Shown in pieces: positions 9,698 through 18,693 of a DNA stretch of 64,000 bases. The stretch covers positions 186,001-250,000 of the forward strand of contig NZ_FOVH01000005.1 in the NCBI RefSeq assembly GCF_900115095.1, in the 5' to 3' direction. Source of the DNA: Actinomadura madurae. GTDB taxonomy: Bacteria > Actinomycetota > Actinomycetes > Streptosporangiales > Streptosporangiaceae. The notes below the pieces were generated by a model. That model ran no database searches. It saw only the letters and a list, made by a program, of their open reading frames with translations, and was not told where the DNA came from. Position numbers and translations under genes: made by a program. How positions within the stretch are numbered: the stretch's first letter is position 1; every line of letters begins with the position of its first letter.

Positions 9698-10147
9698 TCA
9701 GTCCTTGACCTCGATGTGGCGGTCCTTCTCGGTCGTGGCCTTGGGGACCGTCACGGTGAGCACGCCATCGCCGAGGTTCGCGTCGACCCGTTCAGCGTCG
9801 ATGTCACCGGGCAGGTACACGCGGTACTCGAATCGGCCGCTGCGCCGCTGCTTGCGATGCCGCAGCCCACGGCTCTCCCTCTCCTTGACCTCTCCGGTGA
9901 TGGTCAGCTCCCGATCGTGCAGTGATACGTCGATCTCGTCCTTCTTCAGGCCGGGAAGTTCGGCCTCGATTACATAGGCGTCGTCGGTCTCGCTCACGTC
10001 CGCCGCAGGTGCCCAGGGCATCTCCGTGGTGGTGCCGGCGAAGGCCGCGTTGACCAGCTGTTCCATCTGCTCGTAGAGGGGGTCGAATGCCCGCGGCCTC
10101 GGGGTGAGCATCGTGTCTCCGGGGTGGCGGATGCTGGGCAGTGCCAT
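9698..10147 (-). CDS. hsp20: Hsp20/alpha-crystallin small heat-shock protein
   Basis: From ATG at 10147 (GAGAGGA about 7 nt upstream) the product is 149 aa, normal for bacterial Hsp20. The alpha-crystallin domain runs from about residue 45 (DAYVIEAELPGLKKDEIDV) through ELTITGEVKERESRG to the conserved DGVLTVTVPKA; the C-terminal IxV-like segment is HIEV. It is an ATP-independent holdase that hands clients to DnaK/ClpB, both encoded on the same island. An IS element begins about 70 bp upstream of the start codon (10219), close enough to have replaced or separated the original promoter. Confidence 0.93.
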   Translation of the reverse strand: MALPSIRHPGDTMLTPRPRAFDPLYEQMEQLVNAAFAGTTTEMPWAPAADVSETDDAYVIEAELPGLKKDEIDVSLHDRELTITGEVKERESRGLRHRKQRRSGRFEYRVYLPGDIDAERVDANLGDGVLTVTVPKATTEKDRHIEVKD

Positions 10148-10230
10148 GGTCTGATCCTCTCGTTGGGGACGTTCTCTGAGTGGGACGTTGCCCGTCCGGC
10201 CGGTCCGGCACATCCTCAGAGGGTTGTTTG

Positions 10231-10623
10231 TTAGGCGTTGTCTCGTTTAATGGCGAAGAGTCCTGATTCGGGTTCTTCGGCTAGGTCTCGGCCGACGAGG
10301 CGTTTGAGTTTGGCGCGGACGCCTTCGACGGTGTTCTTGCTGGTGGCGGGCAGGTTGAGGGCCAGGGCGACGTCTTTGGTGCGCAGGCCGCCCGGGTTGT
10401 CGGCCAGGACGGCCAGAATGTCGCGGTAGGCGGGCGGGAGCGGCGGCCCGGCGGCACCGGCGAGTTCCAGCAGTGTCTGGTGGGTGACCTCGAGCCGTTC
10501 CAGCTGGTGGCGGGCTTCGGCGAGCTCGGCGGTGAGCCGCTCGACCCGGGCGCGGGCCGCGTCACGGTCGTCGGCCAGGCGGCGCAGGAGCTGGTCGGGG
10601 ACCGGCGGCGGCCGACCGGTCAC
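10231..10623 (-). CDS. IS-encoded accessory protein: coiled coil plus helix-turn-helix
   Basis: A 130-aa product from a GTG at 10623 that overlaps the transposase stop by the motif GTGA, implying translational coupling. Residues about 15-50 form a heptad-rich coiled coil (ADDRDAARARVERLTAELAE). Residues about 70-120 resemble a winged helix of the MarR/ArsR/sigma-like type (DILAVLADNPGGLRTKDVA, NLPATSKNTVEGVRAKLKRL). The TAA stop lies immediately inside the left inverted repeat. Likely role: transposition regulator or host-modulating passenger; no characterised homologue recognised. Confidence 0.75.
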   Translation of the reverse strand: MTGRPPPVPDQLLRRLADDRDAARARVERLTAELAEARHQLERLEVTHQTLLELAGAAGPPLPPAYRDILAVLADNPGGLRTKDVALALNLPATSKNTVEGVRAKLKRLVGRDLAEEPESGLFAIKRDNA

Positions 10624-11522
10624 GCGGCCGTGCCTGAGGCCGGAGGCGGGGTGCCGCGCCAGCGGGTGGTGGTGCCGGTCAGCCGGCGCGTCATCCGGTC
10701 GGTGGCCGCCCAGTACAGGTGGGACTCGCTGCTGGCGGGCAGCTTCTCGTGGTCGCGGGCCAGCCGCCGGTGCAGCATGGTGGTGCCGAAGGTCTGCTCG
10801 GCCACCCACCGCTTGGGCACCGGGGTGAACCCTTTGGTCCCGGGTTCGGGCTGCACCACGGTGACCGTGATGCCCAGCCCGGCGCCGTGGCCGGCGACCG
10901 CGTTCTTGAACCCCGCGTCCACCCACGCGGTCCGCACGCCCGGGTTGTCGATGGCGACCCGGTCCAGCAGCTCGATCCCGATGGCGTTGTCGTGCACGCT
11001 CGCGGCGGTCACCACCACCGCGATCAGCAGGCCCAGCGCATCGGTGGCGATCCCGCGCTTGCGGCCCCGGCTCTTCTTCCCAGGGTCCAGGCCCGTGGTG
11101 GCCGAGGGGACCCCGGCCGCGGCGTGCACGGTCTGCGAATCCATCACCACCGCCGACGGGTCTTCGGCCCGTCCGGCGACCTCACGGACCCGGCCGCGCA
11201 GCAGATCGTGGATCGTCTGGGTCAGCCCGTCATCGCGCCACCGGGCGAAGTAGTAGTACACCGCCGAGCGGGGCGGCAGGTCATGCGGCAGGTACTCCCA
11301 CCCGCAGCCCGTCCGTTCCTGATACAGGATCGCGTTCACGATCTCCCGCATCTGATACCGGCCCTGATGCCCCGACACCGACGGGTGCCGCGCCTTCCAC
11401 GCCGCGATGACCGGCTCGATCAGCGCCCACCGCTCATCGGACAGGTCACTGCGATACGGCTTCCGGCCGCCGGCCACACCCTCGAGCCCCATGCCACCCA
11501 CAGCAACCCAACGGTGACGCAT
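10620..11522 (-). CDS. IS5-family DDE transposase
   Basis: A 300-aa transposase with the DUF4096-type N-terminus (SDLSDERWALIEPVIAAW, then the REIVNAILYQERTGCGWEYL block) and an IS4/IS5 DDE core: first Asp in VVMDSQTVHAAAG, second in AWVDAGFKN, Glu in the WVAEQTFGTTMLHRRLARDHE helix region. The lysine-rich GKKSRGRKRGIATD motif before the core is typical of the IS1031/ISL2-like branch. ATG at 11522 is chosen (TTG at 11528 is possible). It appears complete and active-looking. It catalyses cut-and-paste movement of the 10219-11596 element. Confidence 0.93.
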   Translation of the reverse strand: MRHRWVAVGGMGLEGVAGGRKPYRSDLSDERWALIEPVIAAWKARHPSVSGHQGRYQMREIVNAILYQERTGCGWEYLPHDLPPRSAVYYYFARWRDDGLTQTIHDLLRGRVREVAGRAEDPSAVVMDSQTVHAAAGVPSATTGLDPGKKSRGRKRGIATDALGLLIAVVVTAASVHDNAIGIELLDRVAIDNPGVRTAWVDAGFKNAVAGHGAGLGITVTVVQPEPGTKGFTPVPKRWVAEQTFGTTMLHRRLARDHEKLPASSESHLYWAATDRMTRRLTGTTTRWRGTPPPASGTAA

Positions 11523-11631
11523 CGTCAATGAGCCGTAACGAAACCCTCACCAACCCACCCAACCCAGACAAGGACATTCCCTGTCAAACAACCCTCTCAG
11601 AGTTGACAGGTCTGGACGGGGCGGCGCCCGG

Positions 11632-13206
11632 TCAGCCGACTTCCCGGATGTCGGGGTCCTCAAGATCGAGCCACCGATCCACGGCCCGCAGGACCTCGGC
11701 GCTGATCTTGCCTTTGGAGTAGAGCCGGCGCAGCTTCTCGCGCTGCGTCCGCACCAGTTCGCGGCGGAGGCCTAGGGAGTCGGTGACCTCCTCGTCGAGG
11801 TCCTCGCCGAATTCGGTGCGAATCTGGTCCAGGAGATCCTCGTACAGCTGGTGGAAGGTCCTGCCGGTGCGATCGTCGACCTCGCCGTTCTCGATGAGCT
11901 CGTCCAGCCGTGCCAGGGCTGCTTCCACCACTGCCTTTCGCGCCTCCTGGTACTCGATCCGAACGCGGTCGGACTCGGCCAGGCCGAGCCGTCTCAGCAG
12001 GCCGGGCAGCGTGGTCGCACACCCGAGCAGGGTGATGAACACGACGGCGCCGGTCACGAACAGCCGCTCTCCGCGTCGTTCCGGCGGTAGGCCCGGCGCC
12101 GACACCGGCAGGGACAGCACGATCGCCAGTGAGATCGCGCCTCGCATGCCGCTCCAGCCGATGGCGAGCCGCTCGCGCCAGTTCAGATGGTCGAAGGCGA
12201 CGTGCCGGCCGGGCAAGTACCGGGAGAGCGGGAAGACGAACTGGGTCCAGGCCAGCCGCAGGGCCACGATGGCGGCCGTGACCGCGGCCGCGCCCAGGAT
12301 CGCCGGCGACCATGCCGAGCCGGTCAACTCGCGCACGATGACGCGAATCTCAAGACCGAGCAGCACGAACAGCGCCGACTCCAGGAGGAAGACCAGCACC
12401 TGCCAGAACAGATGACCGGGCAGCCGGGACGCCGGCTGGAGCATGCCCTCTCCGCGGGTGCCCAGATAGAAGCCCGCGCAGACGGTGGCGAGTACCCCGG
12501 AGAAGCCGAGTTCGTCGGCCGGGACGAACGCCAGGTACGGCGTCAGCAGGGACACGATGATCTGGCTGGCGGGATCGCGGATCCGGCGGCGGAGGCGGGA
12601 CGCGATGAACCCCACCGCCAGGCCGTACGCCACGCCGCCGGCGACGACCTCGGCCAGCCGTGCGATGCCGTGGCCGATGGTGAAGGGTGTCGTCAGCGCC
12701 TCGACGGCCAGCACGAAGGCGGTGAGCGCGACGGCGTCGTTGATGAGGTTCTCCCCTTCGACGATGGTCGCGATCCGGCTCGGCGCGTTCAGCCGCTTCA
12801 TGATCGAGATCGCGGCGACGGGGTCGGTGGGGGCCACGGCGGCACCGAGGGCGACGGCCGCCGCCCAACCCAGATCGGGCAGGACCCCGCGCAGGACCAC
12901 GGCGACGGTGAAGGTGGTCACCGTCGTCAGGCCGATCGCGAGCGCCGTGATCGGCACTGCGTCCGCCTTCGCCTCGCGCGGGGAGCTGAAGAACGCGGCG
13001 TAGTAGACGAGCGGGGGCAGGAAGCCCAGTAGCACCAGTTCCGGTGGCAGCTCGATCTCGGGCATGCCGGGCAGGAACGCGGCCGCTGCGCCGAGGACGA
13101 CGAGAAGGATCGCGTCGGGTATCCCTAGGCGCGAGGACAGGGCCCGGGAGAGCAGTAGCACGGCCGTGATGACCAGGCCGACGATGAACAGGGATTCCGA
13201 ACCCAT
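11632..13206 (-). CDS. CPA1-family Na+/H+ antiporter (NhaP-type)
   Basis: A 524-aa membrane protein with about 12 hydrophobic segments up to about residue 410 and a C-terminal charged cytosolic tail rich in Glu/Arg/Leu. Diagnostic motifs are AVAPTDPVAAISIMKRL (TM5, ion-binding TDP) and EGENLINDAVALTAFV (the ND pair). It exchanges protons for Na+ or K+ across the cytoplasmic membrane and supports pH and salt homeostasis. The first hydrophobic segment begins at residue 6. It is divergent from the MalT-like regulator at 13372 with 165 bp between, an arrangement often seen for a regulator and its target. The tail likely senses pH or ligand (family knowledge, not shown here). Confidence 0.9.
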   Translation of the reverse strand: MGSESLFIVGLVITAVLLLSRALSSRLGIPDAILLVVLGAAAAFLPGMPEIELPPELVLLGFLPPLVYYAAFFSSPREAKADAVPITALAIGLTTVTTFTVAVVLRGVLPDLGWAAAVALGAAVAPTDPVAAISIMKRLNAPSRIATIVEGENLINDAVALTAFVLAVEALTTPFTIGHGIARLAEVVAGGVAYGLAVGFIASRLRRRIRDPASQIIVSLLTPYLAFVPADELGFSGVLATVCAGFYLGTRGEGMLQPASRLPGHLFWQVLVFLLESALFVLLGLEIRVIVRELTGSAWSPAILGAAAVTAAIVALRLAWTQFVFPLSRYLPGRHVAFDHLNWRERLAIGWSGMRGAISLAIVLSLPVSAPGLPPERRGERLFVTGAVVFITLLGCATTLPGLLRRLGLAESDRVRIEYQEARKAVVEAALARLDELIENGEVDDRTGRTFHQLYEDLLDQIRTEFGEDLDEEVTDSLGLRRELVRTQREKLRRLYSKGKISAEVLRAVDRWLDLEDPDIREVG

Positions 13207-13371
13207 GATCGCGGCCTTCCCGCGGGAGACCCCGTCCAGCCGAACAGGCAGGTAGCGAAATGTACAAGCGGGACGGATTTTCCGGCGATCACTGCCGGGG
13301 CGAGTGAATCGCGCCAGTAGCGGCGGCTACCCGGACTGAGGATACGAGGCGCATCGCGGCACACGCAGGGT

Positions 13372-15909
13372 GTGGACGTGACCGAAGTACCTCTGCTGGG
13401 TTCGAAACTGCAGCCCCCCGCCCCTCCGCCAGGGCTGGTGGAGCGGCCACGCCTCGGCCGCGTCCTCGACACCGCGCGGCAACACCCGATGACGCTGGTG
13501 AACGCTCCGCCCGGCTGGGGGAAGTCCGTGCTGCTGAGCTGGTGGACGAGGGCGACCGACTTTCGGGTCGGCTGGTTCGGCATCGAAGACGGGGACGACC
13601 CCCGATTCTGGTGCTATCTGCGGGCCGTACTGATCTCCACGGGGGGTTTCGCGGGGCATGCCCTGCCGTCGCCGGACGAGATGCGCCATGAAGAGTTCCT
13701 GCCCCGGCTGGCGGCCGAGCTGGCCGAGCTGCGCGATCCCGTGGGCATCGTTCTCGACGATTTCCATCGAATACGGGACCCGCGGGTCTTGAAGGGGCTG
13801 GAGTATCTGGTTCAGCACGCCGGGCGGGCACTGCGGGTGGTCATCGTGACGCGTGGTGGCCCGGGACCTCCACTGGCGCGCCTGCGGCTCGCCGGGGCGG
13901 TCACCGTGCTGGAGGCAGCGGAGCTGTCCTTCACCATGCCGGAGACCGTCGAACTGCTGGCCGCACTGGGCCTGGAGCTGCCTGACCGCTACACGCGCAT
14001 CCTGCTCCGGCGCACAGAGGGCTGGCCGGCGGGCCTGCGGCTGGCGGGGCTGTCCATGCAAGGACATCGTGATCCGCTGCGCTTCGTCGGTGGGCTGACC
14101 GGCGACCACGAGACCATCGCGGGCTATTTCACCTCGGAAGTGCTGGACAGACTCGACGGCGCGCATCTGGAGGTCCTGCTGTACGGCTCTGTGCTGGAGC
14201 GGATCAACGGCAGCCTGGCGGACGCGCTGACCGGCCGGTCGGACGGGGAACAGATCCTGGCCGAGCTGGGGAACGCGGGGGCATTCCTCGACCCGGTCGA
14301 CGACCGGCGCTCCTCGTATCGCTACCACCATCTTCTCGGCGAGTTCCTTCGTCGTGAGCTGGCCAGGCGAGAGCCGCGGCAGGTTCCCCACCTGCATCGG
14401 CGGGCGGCCGCCTGGTATGCCGCGCGGGGCTCGTCCCCGGACGCGCTGCACCACGCCCTCCTGTCCTTGGACTGGCGGATGGCCACGGACCTGCTGGCCG
14501 ACCATTGGCCCGATCTCGTTGTGTCGGGTCCGGACCGGCCGCTCTGGGCGTTCGATGCCGCGCCGCCAGAAGCGGCATTTCGCGTCAACTCGGATCTTGC
14601 GCTGGCCTGTGCGTTAAACCAGCAGATTCTCGGCGATCGGCGAGGTACCGACCGTTACCTGCGGCTTGCCGGTGATCAGACCACCGAGGCCGACGACGAC
14701 AGGATCACGGCGATCCGCTTGGCGCGGTCGGTGGCGGTGGGTGACGTCGCCGCGACGTTCTCCCAGGCGTCACGGCTCCTCGCACACCGGGACGGCGATC
14801 GCACCCGCTCTGTCGCCCTTTCCGCACTCGGCACGGCCCAGCTGGCCACCGGCGACCTGCGCATGGCAGAACGGGTACTGGACGACGGGCTGGCCGCGGC
14901 CGAGCGGGCGGGCCTGGAACGGGTCCGGGCCGCGTGCCTCAGCAGGCTCGCCGTGGTCCGTGCGCTGCTCGGCGAACTCCATCTCGCGGAGCAGGCCGCT
15001 CAGGATTCGCTCGGCTTCGCGACGTCCCCCGCGGCTTGCGGATACGCCCAGCTGGCCCTGGCGATCACGCATCACGAATGGGGGGAGGCTGACGAGGCGG
15101 CCCGATACCTGGATCTCGCCGACAGCAACGGCGACCAGTTGCTCGCCGCACTGATCAGCATCGTCCGGCTGTGGTTGCTCCAGGCTGGCCGATCCCAGGC
15201 CGGAGCGGACGAGGTGTTGCGCGAGGTCCGCCACCAGCTCACCGGCTGGGCGGTGCCGAGATACATCGCCCACCGGTTCACCGCCGCCGAGGCGGCGCTG
15301 CGGACGAACTTCGGGGACACCGGCACGGCCGCGAGGCTACTGGCCGACCAGGTTGGGGCGTCGGGCGGCTCGGCCCCGCTGGCGGTCGCGCTCGCGCGCA
15401 CGCAGCTGAGAAACGGCGATCTGGACGCGGCGATACGGACGGCCGCCGGAGCTCCGAACATGGAACTGGGGGGCAGCCTGGAGGCGGGCCTCCTGGAAGC
15501 GCTGGCCGCCGACCGCCTCGGCCAGGACCGGCACGCGTCCGCGATCCTGGAGAAGGCCCTGCAACTCGCCGATCAGGAGCGTTTCCGGGGTGTGTTCATC
15601 CGCGAGGGCCCGGCCGCGCGGCGGCTGCTGAGCGCCCACCTGGACTCCGGGACGGCATACTGGCCGTTCGTCCTGGACATCATCGAGTGCGCCGCCGAGC
15701 GGACGGACCACCCCGTCGCGCCGCTGACCGAGCGGGAGCTGACGGTGCTGCGGTATCTCCAGAGCGTCCTGACGACCGAGGAGATCGCGGCCGAGCTGCA
15801 CGTCTCGGTCAACACCATGAAGACGCACATGCGCCACATCTACCGGAAGCTCACCGCCTCCCGGCGCCGGGAGGCGGTGCGCAAGGCGCGGGAGGCTCAG
15901 CTTCTCTGA
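13372..15909 (+). CDS. MalT-like ATP-dependent LuxR-family regulator
   Basis: An 845-aa protein starting at GTG 13372. It begins with the family signature LGSKLQPPAPPPGLVERPRL, then Walker A NAPPGWGKSVLLSWW (about residue 42) and Walker B-like VGIVLDDFHRI (about 125), then a long TPR-like middle. The C-terminal LuxR HTH is LTERELTVLRYLQSVLTTEE followed by HVSVNTMKTHMRHIYRKLTA. MalT-type proteins are ATP-driven activators that oligomerise on an inducer. It lies between the antiporter (divergent) and a convergent 92-aa gene whose 3' end overlaps it by 13 bp. It is one of two large ATPase-LuxR regulators on the island. Confidence 0.92.
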   Translation: MDVTEVPLLGSKLQPPAPPPGLVERPRLGRVLDTARQHPMTLVNAPPGWGKSVLLSWWTRATDFRVGWFGIEDGDDPRFWCYLRAVLISTGGFAGHALPSPDEMRHEEFLPRLAAELAELRDPVGIVLDDFHRIRDPRVLKGLEYLVQHAGRALRVVIVTRGGPGPPLARLRLAGAVTVLEAAELSFTMPETVELLAALGLELPDRYTRILLRRTEGWPAGLRLAGLSMQGHRDPLRFVGGLTGDHETIAGYFTSEVLDRLDGAHLEVLLYGSVLERINGSLADALTGRSDGEQILAELGNAGAFLDPVDDRRSSYRYHHLLGEFLRRELARREPRQVPHLHRRAAAWYAARGSSPDALHHALLSLDWRMATDLLADHWPDLVVSGPDRPLWAFDAAPPEAAFRVNSDLALACALNQQILGDRRGTDRYLRLAGDQTTEADDDRITAIRLARSVAVGDVAATFSQASRLLAHRDGDRTRSVALSALGTAQLATGDLRMAERVLDDGLAAAERAGLERVRAACLSRLAVVRALLGELHLAEQAAQDSLGFATSPAACGYAQLALAITHHEWGEADEAARYLDLADSNGDQLLAALISIVRLWLLQAGRSQAGADEVLREVRHQLTGWAVPRYIAHRFTAAEAALRTNFGDTGTAARLLADQVGASGGSAPLAVALARTQLRNGDLDAAIRTAAGAPNMELGGSLEAGLLEALAADRLGQDRHASAILEKALQLADQERFRGVFIREGPAARRLLSAHLDSGTAYWPFVLDIIECAAERTDHPVAPLTERELTVLRYLQSVLTTEEIAAELHVSVNTMKTHMRHIYRKLTASRRREAVRKAREAQLL

Positions 15910-16175
15910 GCGCCGCCGCTCTCTTGTCCGCTGCGGTGACGGTTCCGGAAGGCTCGGAACAGGCGGAGCGGGAACAGCCCGATCAGCGGAGCGCGCTTGC
16001 CGAGATCCTCGCGATCCTCCCGGTTGAAGGCACGGGCGTAACGGGCGGCGTCCGCGGCGGTCTCGTACTCCTTGGCACCTCCGGCCGCGCATTTCCGGTC
16101 GCAGATCCACACCAGCATGTTCCCTTCACTGGTGAACCGCGGACGGTGGCCGAGAAGACGGCAGGCGAGCGTCAC
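15897..16175 (-). CDS. Conserved 92-aa hypothetical protein
   Basis: From GTG at 16175 the product begins with CRLLGHRPRF and contains CDRKCAAGGAKEY, a Cys-His pattern that could bind zinc, then ETAADAARYARAFNREDRED and a basic tail. Small proteins of this style accompany transporters in actinomycetes but no function is known to me. The start overlaps the MFS stop by GTGA, so it is translated from the MFS transcript. Its last codons overlap the end of the convergent MalT-like gene. Confidence 0.7.
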   Translation of the reverse strand: MTLACRLLGHRPRFTSEGNMLVWICDRKCAAGGAKEYETAADAARYARAFNREDREDLGKRAPLIGLFPLRLFRAFRNRHRSGQESGGAQRS

Positions 16176-18073
16176 TCCTCGTTCCCCCTGGCGTCTCCAG
16201 GGCCGTACCTGCTGCGCGTCAGCCGCCGTAGGCGCCCCTCCTTGATCGCCTCGCCCAGCGCTTGCCTGAACCGGCCGGGGCCCCAGCTTCGGGCGCTGAC
16301 CCGCTTCGCCAGGTCGCGCCGCTCCACCGGGCCCACCCCGGTCGCGTGGACGAGATCATCGATCTCACGGTCGAGTTCGCGCTCGGAGACCGCCGTCGAC
16401 CGGCTTGGCGTGCCCGCGGTTCCCATCATTCCCGGCGAGTAGGTCTGCGAGCCCCCAGGCCCGGGACGGAAGCGCTGCGGCCTCGCCATTTCCCGCTTGC
16501 GGCGCCGGGCGGCGCGCTCCCCTGCGCGGCGATCGCGTTCGTCGGACCGGCGCCTGTCCTCGGCCGACAGTTCCCGCTCCAGTGCGGCCCGCCGGAGGCT
16601 CTCCTGCTCCTGCGGCGTGGTGGCCTCGGCCTCCTCCGCGGTGAGCGGACGGGCGATGTTCTCCAGCGACTGCTGTTCGGCGCGGACGCCGAAGATCAGC
16701 TCCGCGAACCCGCCCAGCATCATCGCCCCGCATCCGATGAAGAACCCGACGGCGACCAGGTCCAGCCGGCCGCTGCCGATGAACTGACCGAAGAGCGCCG
16801 GGCCGGTGATCCCGCCGGCCGCGGTGCCGACCGCGAAGAACAGGGCGATGGCCAGGGCGCGGGTCTCCATCGGGAAGATCTCGCTGACCGTCAGGTAGGC
16901 GGAGCTGGCCCCGGCCGAGGCGACGAAGAAGCTCAGCGCGACCAGGATGATGAACGTCGTCGAGGTCAGGAGGTCGGCCATGAGCAGGGCGGCGGTCGCC
17001 GCGATCAGCGCCGCGGAGCCGAAGTAGGTGCCGGCGATCATCGGCTTGCGGCCGACGGTGTCGAAGAGGCGTCCGAGCAGGAGCGGCCCCATCAGGTTCC
17101 CGAGCGCGAACGCGGCCAGGAAGTAGGGCACCGTGCCGGACGCGACGTCGAAAAAGTCGCTGAGGATCGTGCCCAGGTCGAACGTGACGGCGTTGTACAT
17201 GAACGCCTGCCCGACGAACAACGACAGCCCGAGAACGGTGCGGTTGGGATAACGTTTGGCCGTCACGCGGGCGATTTCGCGGAAGCTGATCGACCTGCGC
17301 TGCCGCACGGTGATGCTCTGCGCCGGAGGGGGCAGCGGCTCCCCGGTCTCGGTCTGAACCTCCCGCTCGATCCGGTCGACGATCCGTTCCGCCTCCTCGT
17401 CACGGCCATGGATGAACAGCCAGCGGGGGCTCTCCGGAACGTTCCGGCGCACCACCAGGATCCCCAGCCCGAGGACCCCGCCAATGGCGAAGGCCAGCCG
17501 CCAGCCGAGGTCCGCCGACAGCAGGGCATCGTTGAGGAGCAGCACGCTGCCAAGGCTTCCAATGGCCGCGCCCAGCCAGTAACTGCCGTTTATGGCGAGG
17601 TCCACCCGGCCCCGGTTGCGGGCGGGGATCAACTCGTCGATGGCCGAGTTGATGGCCGCGTATTCACCGCCGATGCCGGCCCCTGTGAGGAAACGGAACA
17701 GGAACAGGTACCACGCCTCGGTCGCGAACGCGGTCGCCACGGTCGCCACCAGGTACAACCCCAGTGTGATCATGAACAGTCTCTTGCGTCCGAAGCGGTC
17801 GGTGAGCTGGCCGAAGAGAAGCGCGCCGAGGCATGCGCCGGCAACGTAGAAGGCCGCGGCCGTGCCGATGTCGCCGCTGGAGATGTCGATGCCGCTGCCC
17901 GGCTCGGTCATCCGGGCGGCGATCGAACCCACGATCGTGACCTCTAGCCCGTCCAGTACCCAGACGGTGCCCAGGCCGATCACGATTCTCCAGTGGAACC
18001 GCGTCCAGGCCAGGCGATCCAGCCGAGCGGGAATCTGGGTCTGAATCGTGCTCAATTCGCCGGCATTCGTCAT
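16172..18073 (-). CDS. MFS transporter with long basic C-terminal extension
   Basis: From ATG at 18073 (GGGGGTAACGGG just upstream) the product is 633 aa. Residues about 25-460 form a 12-helix major facilitator core of the sugar/metabolite:H+ symporter type, with GQLTDRFGRKRLF after TM2 and GRLFDTVGRKPMIAG in the second half. The remaining about 170 residues are soluble and very Arg-rich (EDRRRSDERDRRAGERAARR near 510). They end in a small helical domain (DDLVHATGVGPVERRDLAKR) that looks like a separate winged-helix-like unit. A tail like this is unusual for the family. Downstream it is coupled to the 92-aa gene. Tandem palindromes in its promoter suggest repression by a dimeric regulator. 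Confidence 0.88.
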   Translation of the reverse strand: MTNAGELSTIQTQIPARLDRLAWTRFHWRIVIGLGTVWVLDGLEVTIVGSIAARMTEPGSGIDISSGDIGTAAAFYVAGACLGALLFGQLTDRFGRKRLFMITLGLYLVATVATAFATEAWYLFLFRFLTGAGIGGEYAAINSAIDELIPARNRGRVDLAINGSYWLGAAIGSLGSVLLLNDALLSADLGWRLAFAIGGVLGLGILVVRRNVPESPRWLFIHGRDEEAERIVDRIEREVQTETGEPLPPPAQSITVRQRRSISFREIARVTAKRYPNRTVLGLSLFVGQAFMYNAVTFDLGTILSDFFDVASGTVPYFLAAFALGNLMGPLLLGRLFDTVGRKPMIAGTYFGSAALIAATAALLMADLLTSTTFIILVALSFFVASAGASSAYLTVSEIFPMETRALAIALFFAVGTAAGGITGPALFGQFIGSGRLDLVAVGFFIGCGAMMLGGFAELIFGVRAEQQSLENIARPLTAEEAEATTPQEQESLRRAALERELSAEDRRRSDERDRRAGERAARRRKREMARPQRFRPGPGGSQTYSPGMMGTAGTPSRSTAVSERELDREIDDLVHATGVGPVERRDLAKRVSARSWGPGRFRQALGEAIKEGRLRRLTRSRYGPGDARGNEE

Positions 18074-18139
18074 CCCGTTACCCCCTTGAAAGCGGGTCAC
18101 TGTCATCGACCAGCGTCTGAGTGAGGGGGTGAGGGGACG

Positions 18140-18192
18140 TCACCCATGCGGGGTGAAACGGACCCGGTTCCGGCGTCACCCTCATCGGGTGA
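18140..18192. promoter_or_regulatory. Tandem palindromic operators TCACCC-N5-GGGTGA in a divergent promoter
   Basis: Two palindromes with the same half-sites and the same 5-bp spacer lie at 18140-18156 and 18176-18192, exactly 36 bp apart start to start. The second extends to CGTCACCC/GGGTGACG (18174-18194). A third half-site TCACCC occurs at 18200-18205. They sit between the MFS start (18073, leftward) and the DUF2267 start (18262, rightward), so one dimeric repressor or activator could control both. Confidence 0.75.
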
Positions 18193-18261
18193 CGCGTTCT
18201 CACCCGGTCCCGCGCGACGCTGTGGGACGAAAGGTCCTCCTCATACGGAAGGGAGGTTCGC

Positions 18262-18693
18262 ATGAGCGCCACGGGATTCGCGACCTTCGACAAGACCATC
18301 GACAAGACGAACCGCGTGCTGAATGAGATCGAGCATGCCCACGGGTGGTCAAAGGAACGACGGAACTGGTCCTTCGATGCGCTGCGCGCCGTTTTGCACG
18401 CTTTGCGCGACCGGCTGACCGTGGACGAGTGTGCGCATCTCTCCGCCCAACTCCCCTTGCTGGTCCGCGGTGTGTACTACGAGGGCTGGGACCCCAGCCG
18501 AGTGCCGGTGAAAATGGACAAGGAGGAGTTCCTCCAACATGTCCGGCGTGGCTTCCCGCACGAGGTCGACGGTGGTATGGAGCGGCTGGTGTCCACCGTC
18601 CTGCAGGCGCTGCGGCGATACGTCACAGAAGGTGAATGGGAGGACATCAAGTCCAGCATTTCCCGGGACCTGCGCCCGCTCATTCCCGTCTAG
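18262..18693 (+). CDS. DUF2267 family protein
   Basis: A 143-aa all-helical protein with the DUF2267 pattern: FDALRAVLHALRDRLTVDEC, then AHLSAQLPLLVRGVYYEGWDP, then a second related repeat (EEFLQHVRRGF, VSTVLQALRRYVTEGEWEDI). GGAAGGGAGG precedes the ATG. Function is unknown; the family commonly neighbours stress and redox genes in actinobacteria, as here. Its promoter carries the tandem TCACCC-N5-GGGTGA sites shared with the MFS gene. The stop overlaps the stop of the convergent LAL regulator through a CTAG sequence. Confidence 0.9.
   Translation: MSATGFATFDKTIDKTNRVLNEIEHAHGWSKERRNWSFDALRAVLHALRDRLTVDECAHLSAQLPLLVRGVYYEGWDPSRVPVKMDKEEFLQHVRRGFPHEVDGGMERLVSTVLQALRRYVTEGEWEDIKSSISRDLRPLIPV

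Larger units (their letters stand above)
10219..11596 (-). mobile_element. IS5-family insertion sequence with two ORFs, 12-bp terminal repeats and TCA target duplication
   Basis: Terminal inverted repeats GAGGGTTGTTTG (10219-10230) and CAAACAACCCTC (11585-11596) are perfect over 12 bp. They are flanked by the direct repeat TCA at 10216-10218 and 11597-11599, a 3-bp duplication of the TNA form used by IS1031-type IS5 elements. Total length 1378 bp. It encodes a DDE transposase and, in the same operon, a small coiled-coil/HTH protein. Intact ends, intact transposase and perfect duplication indicate a recent insertion. Confidence 0.92.
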
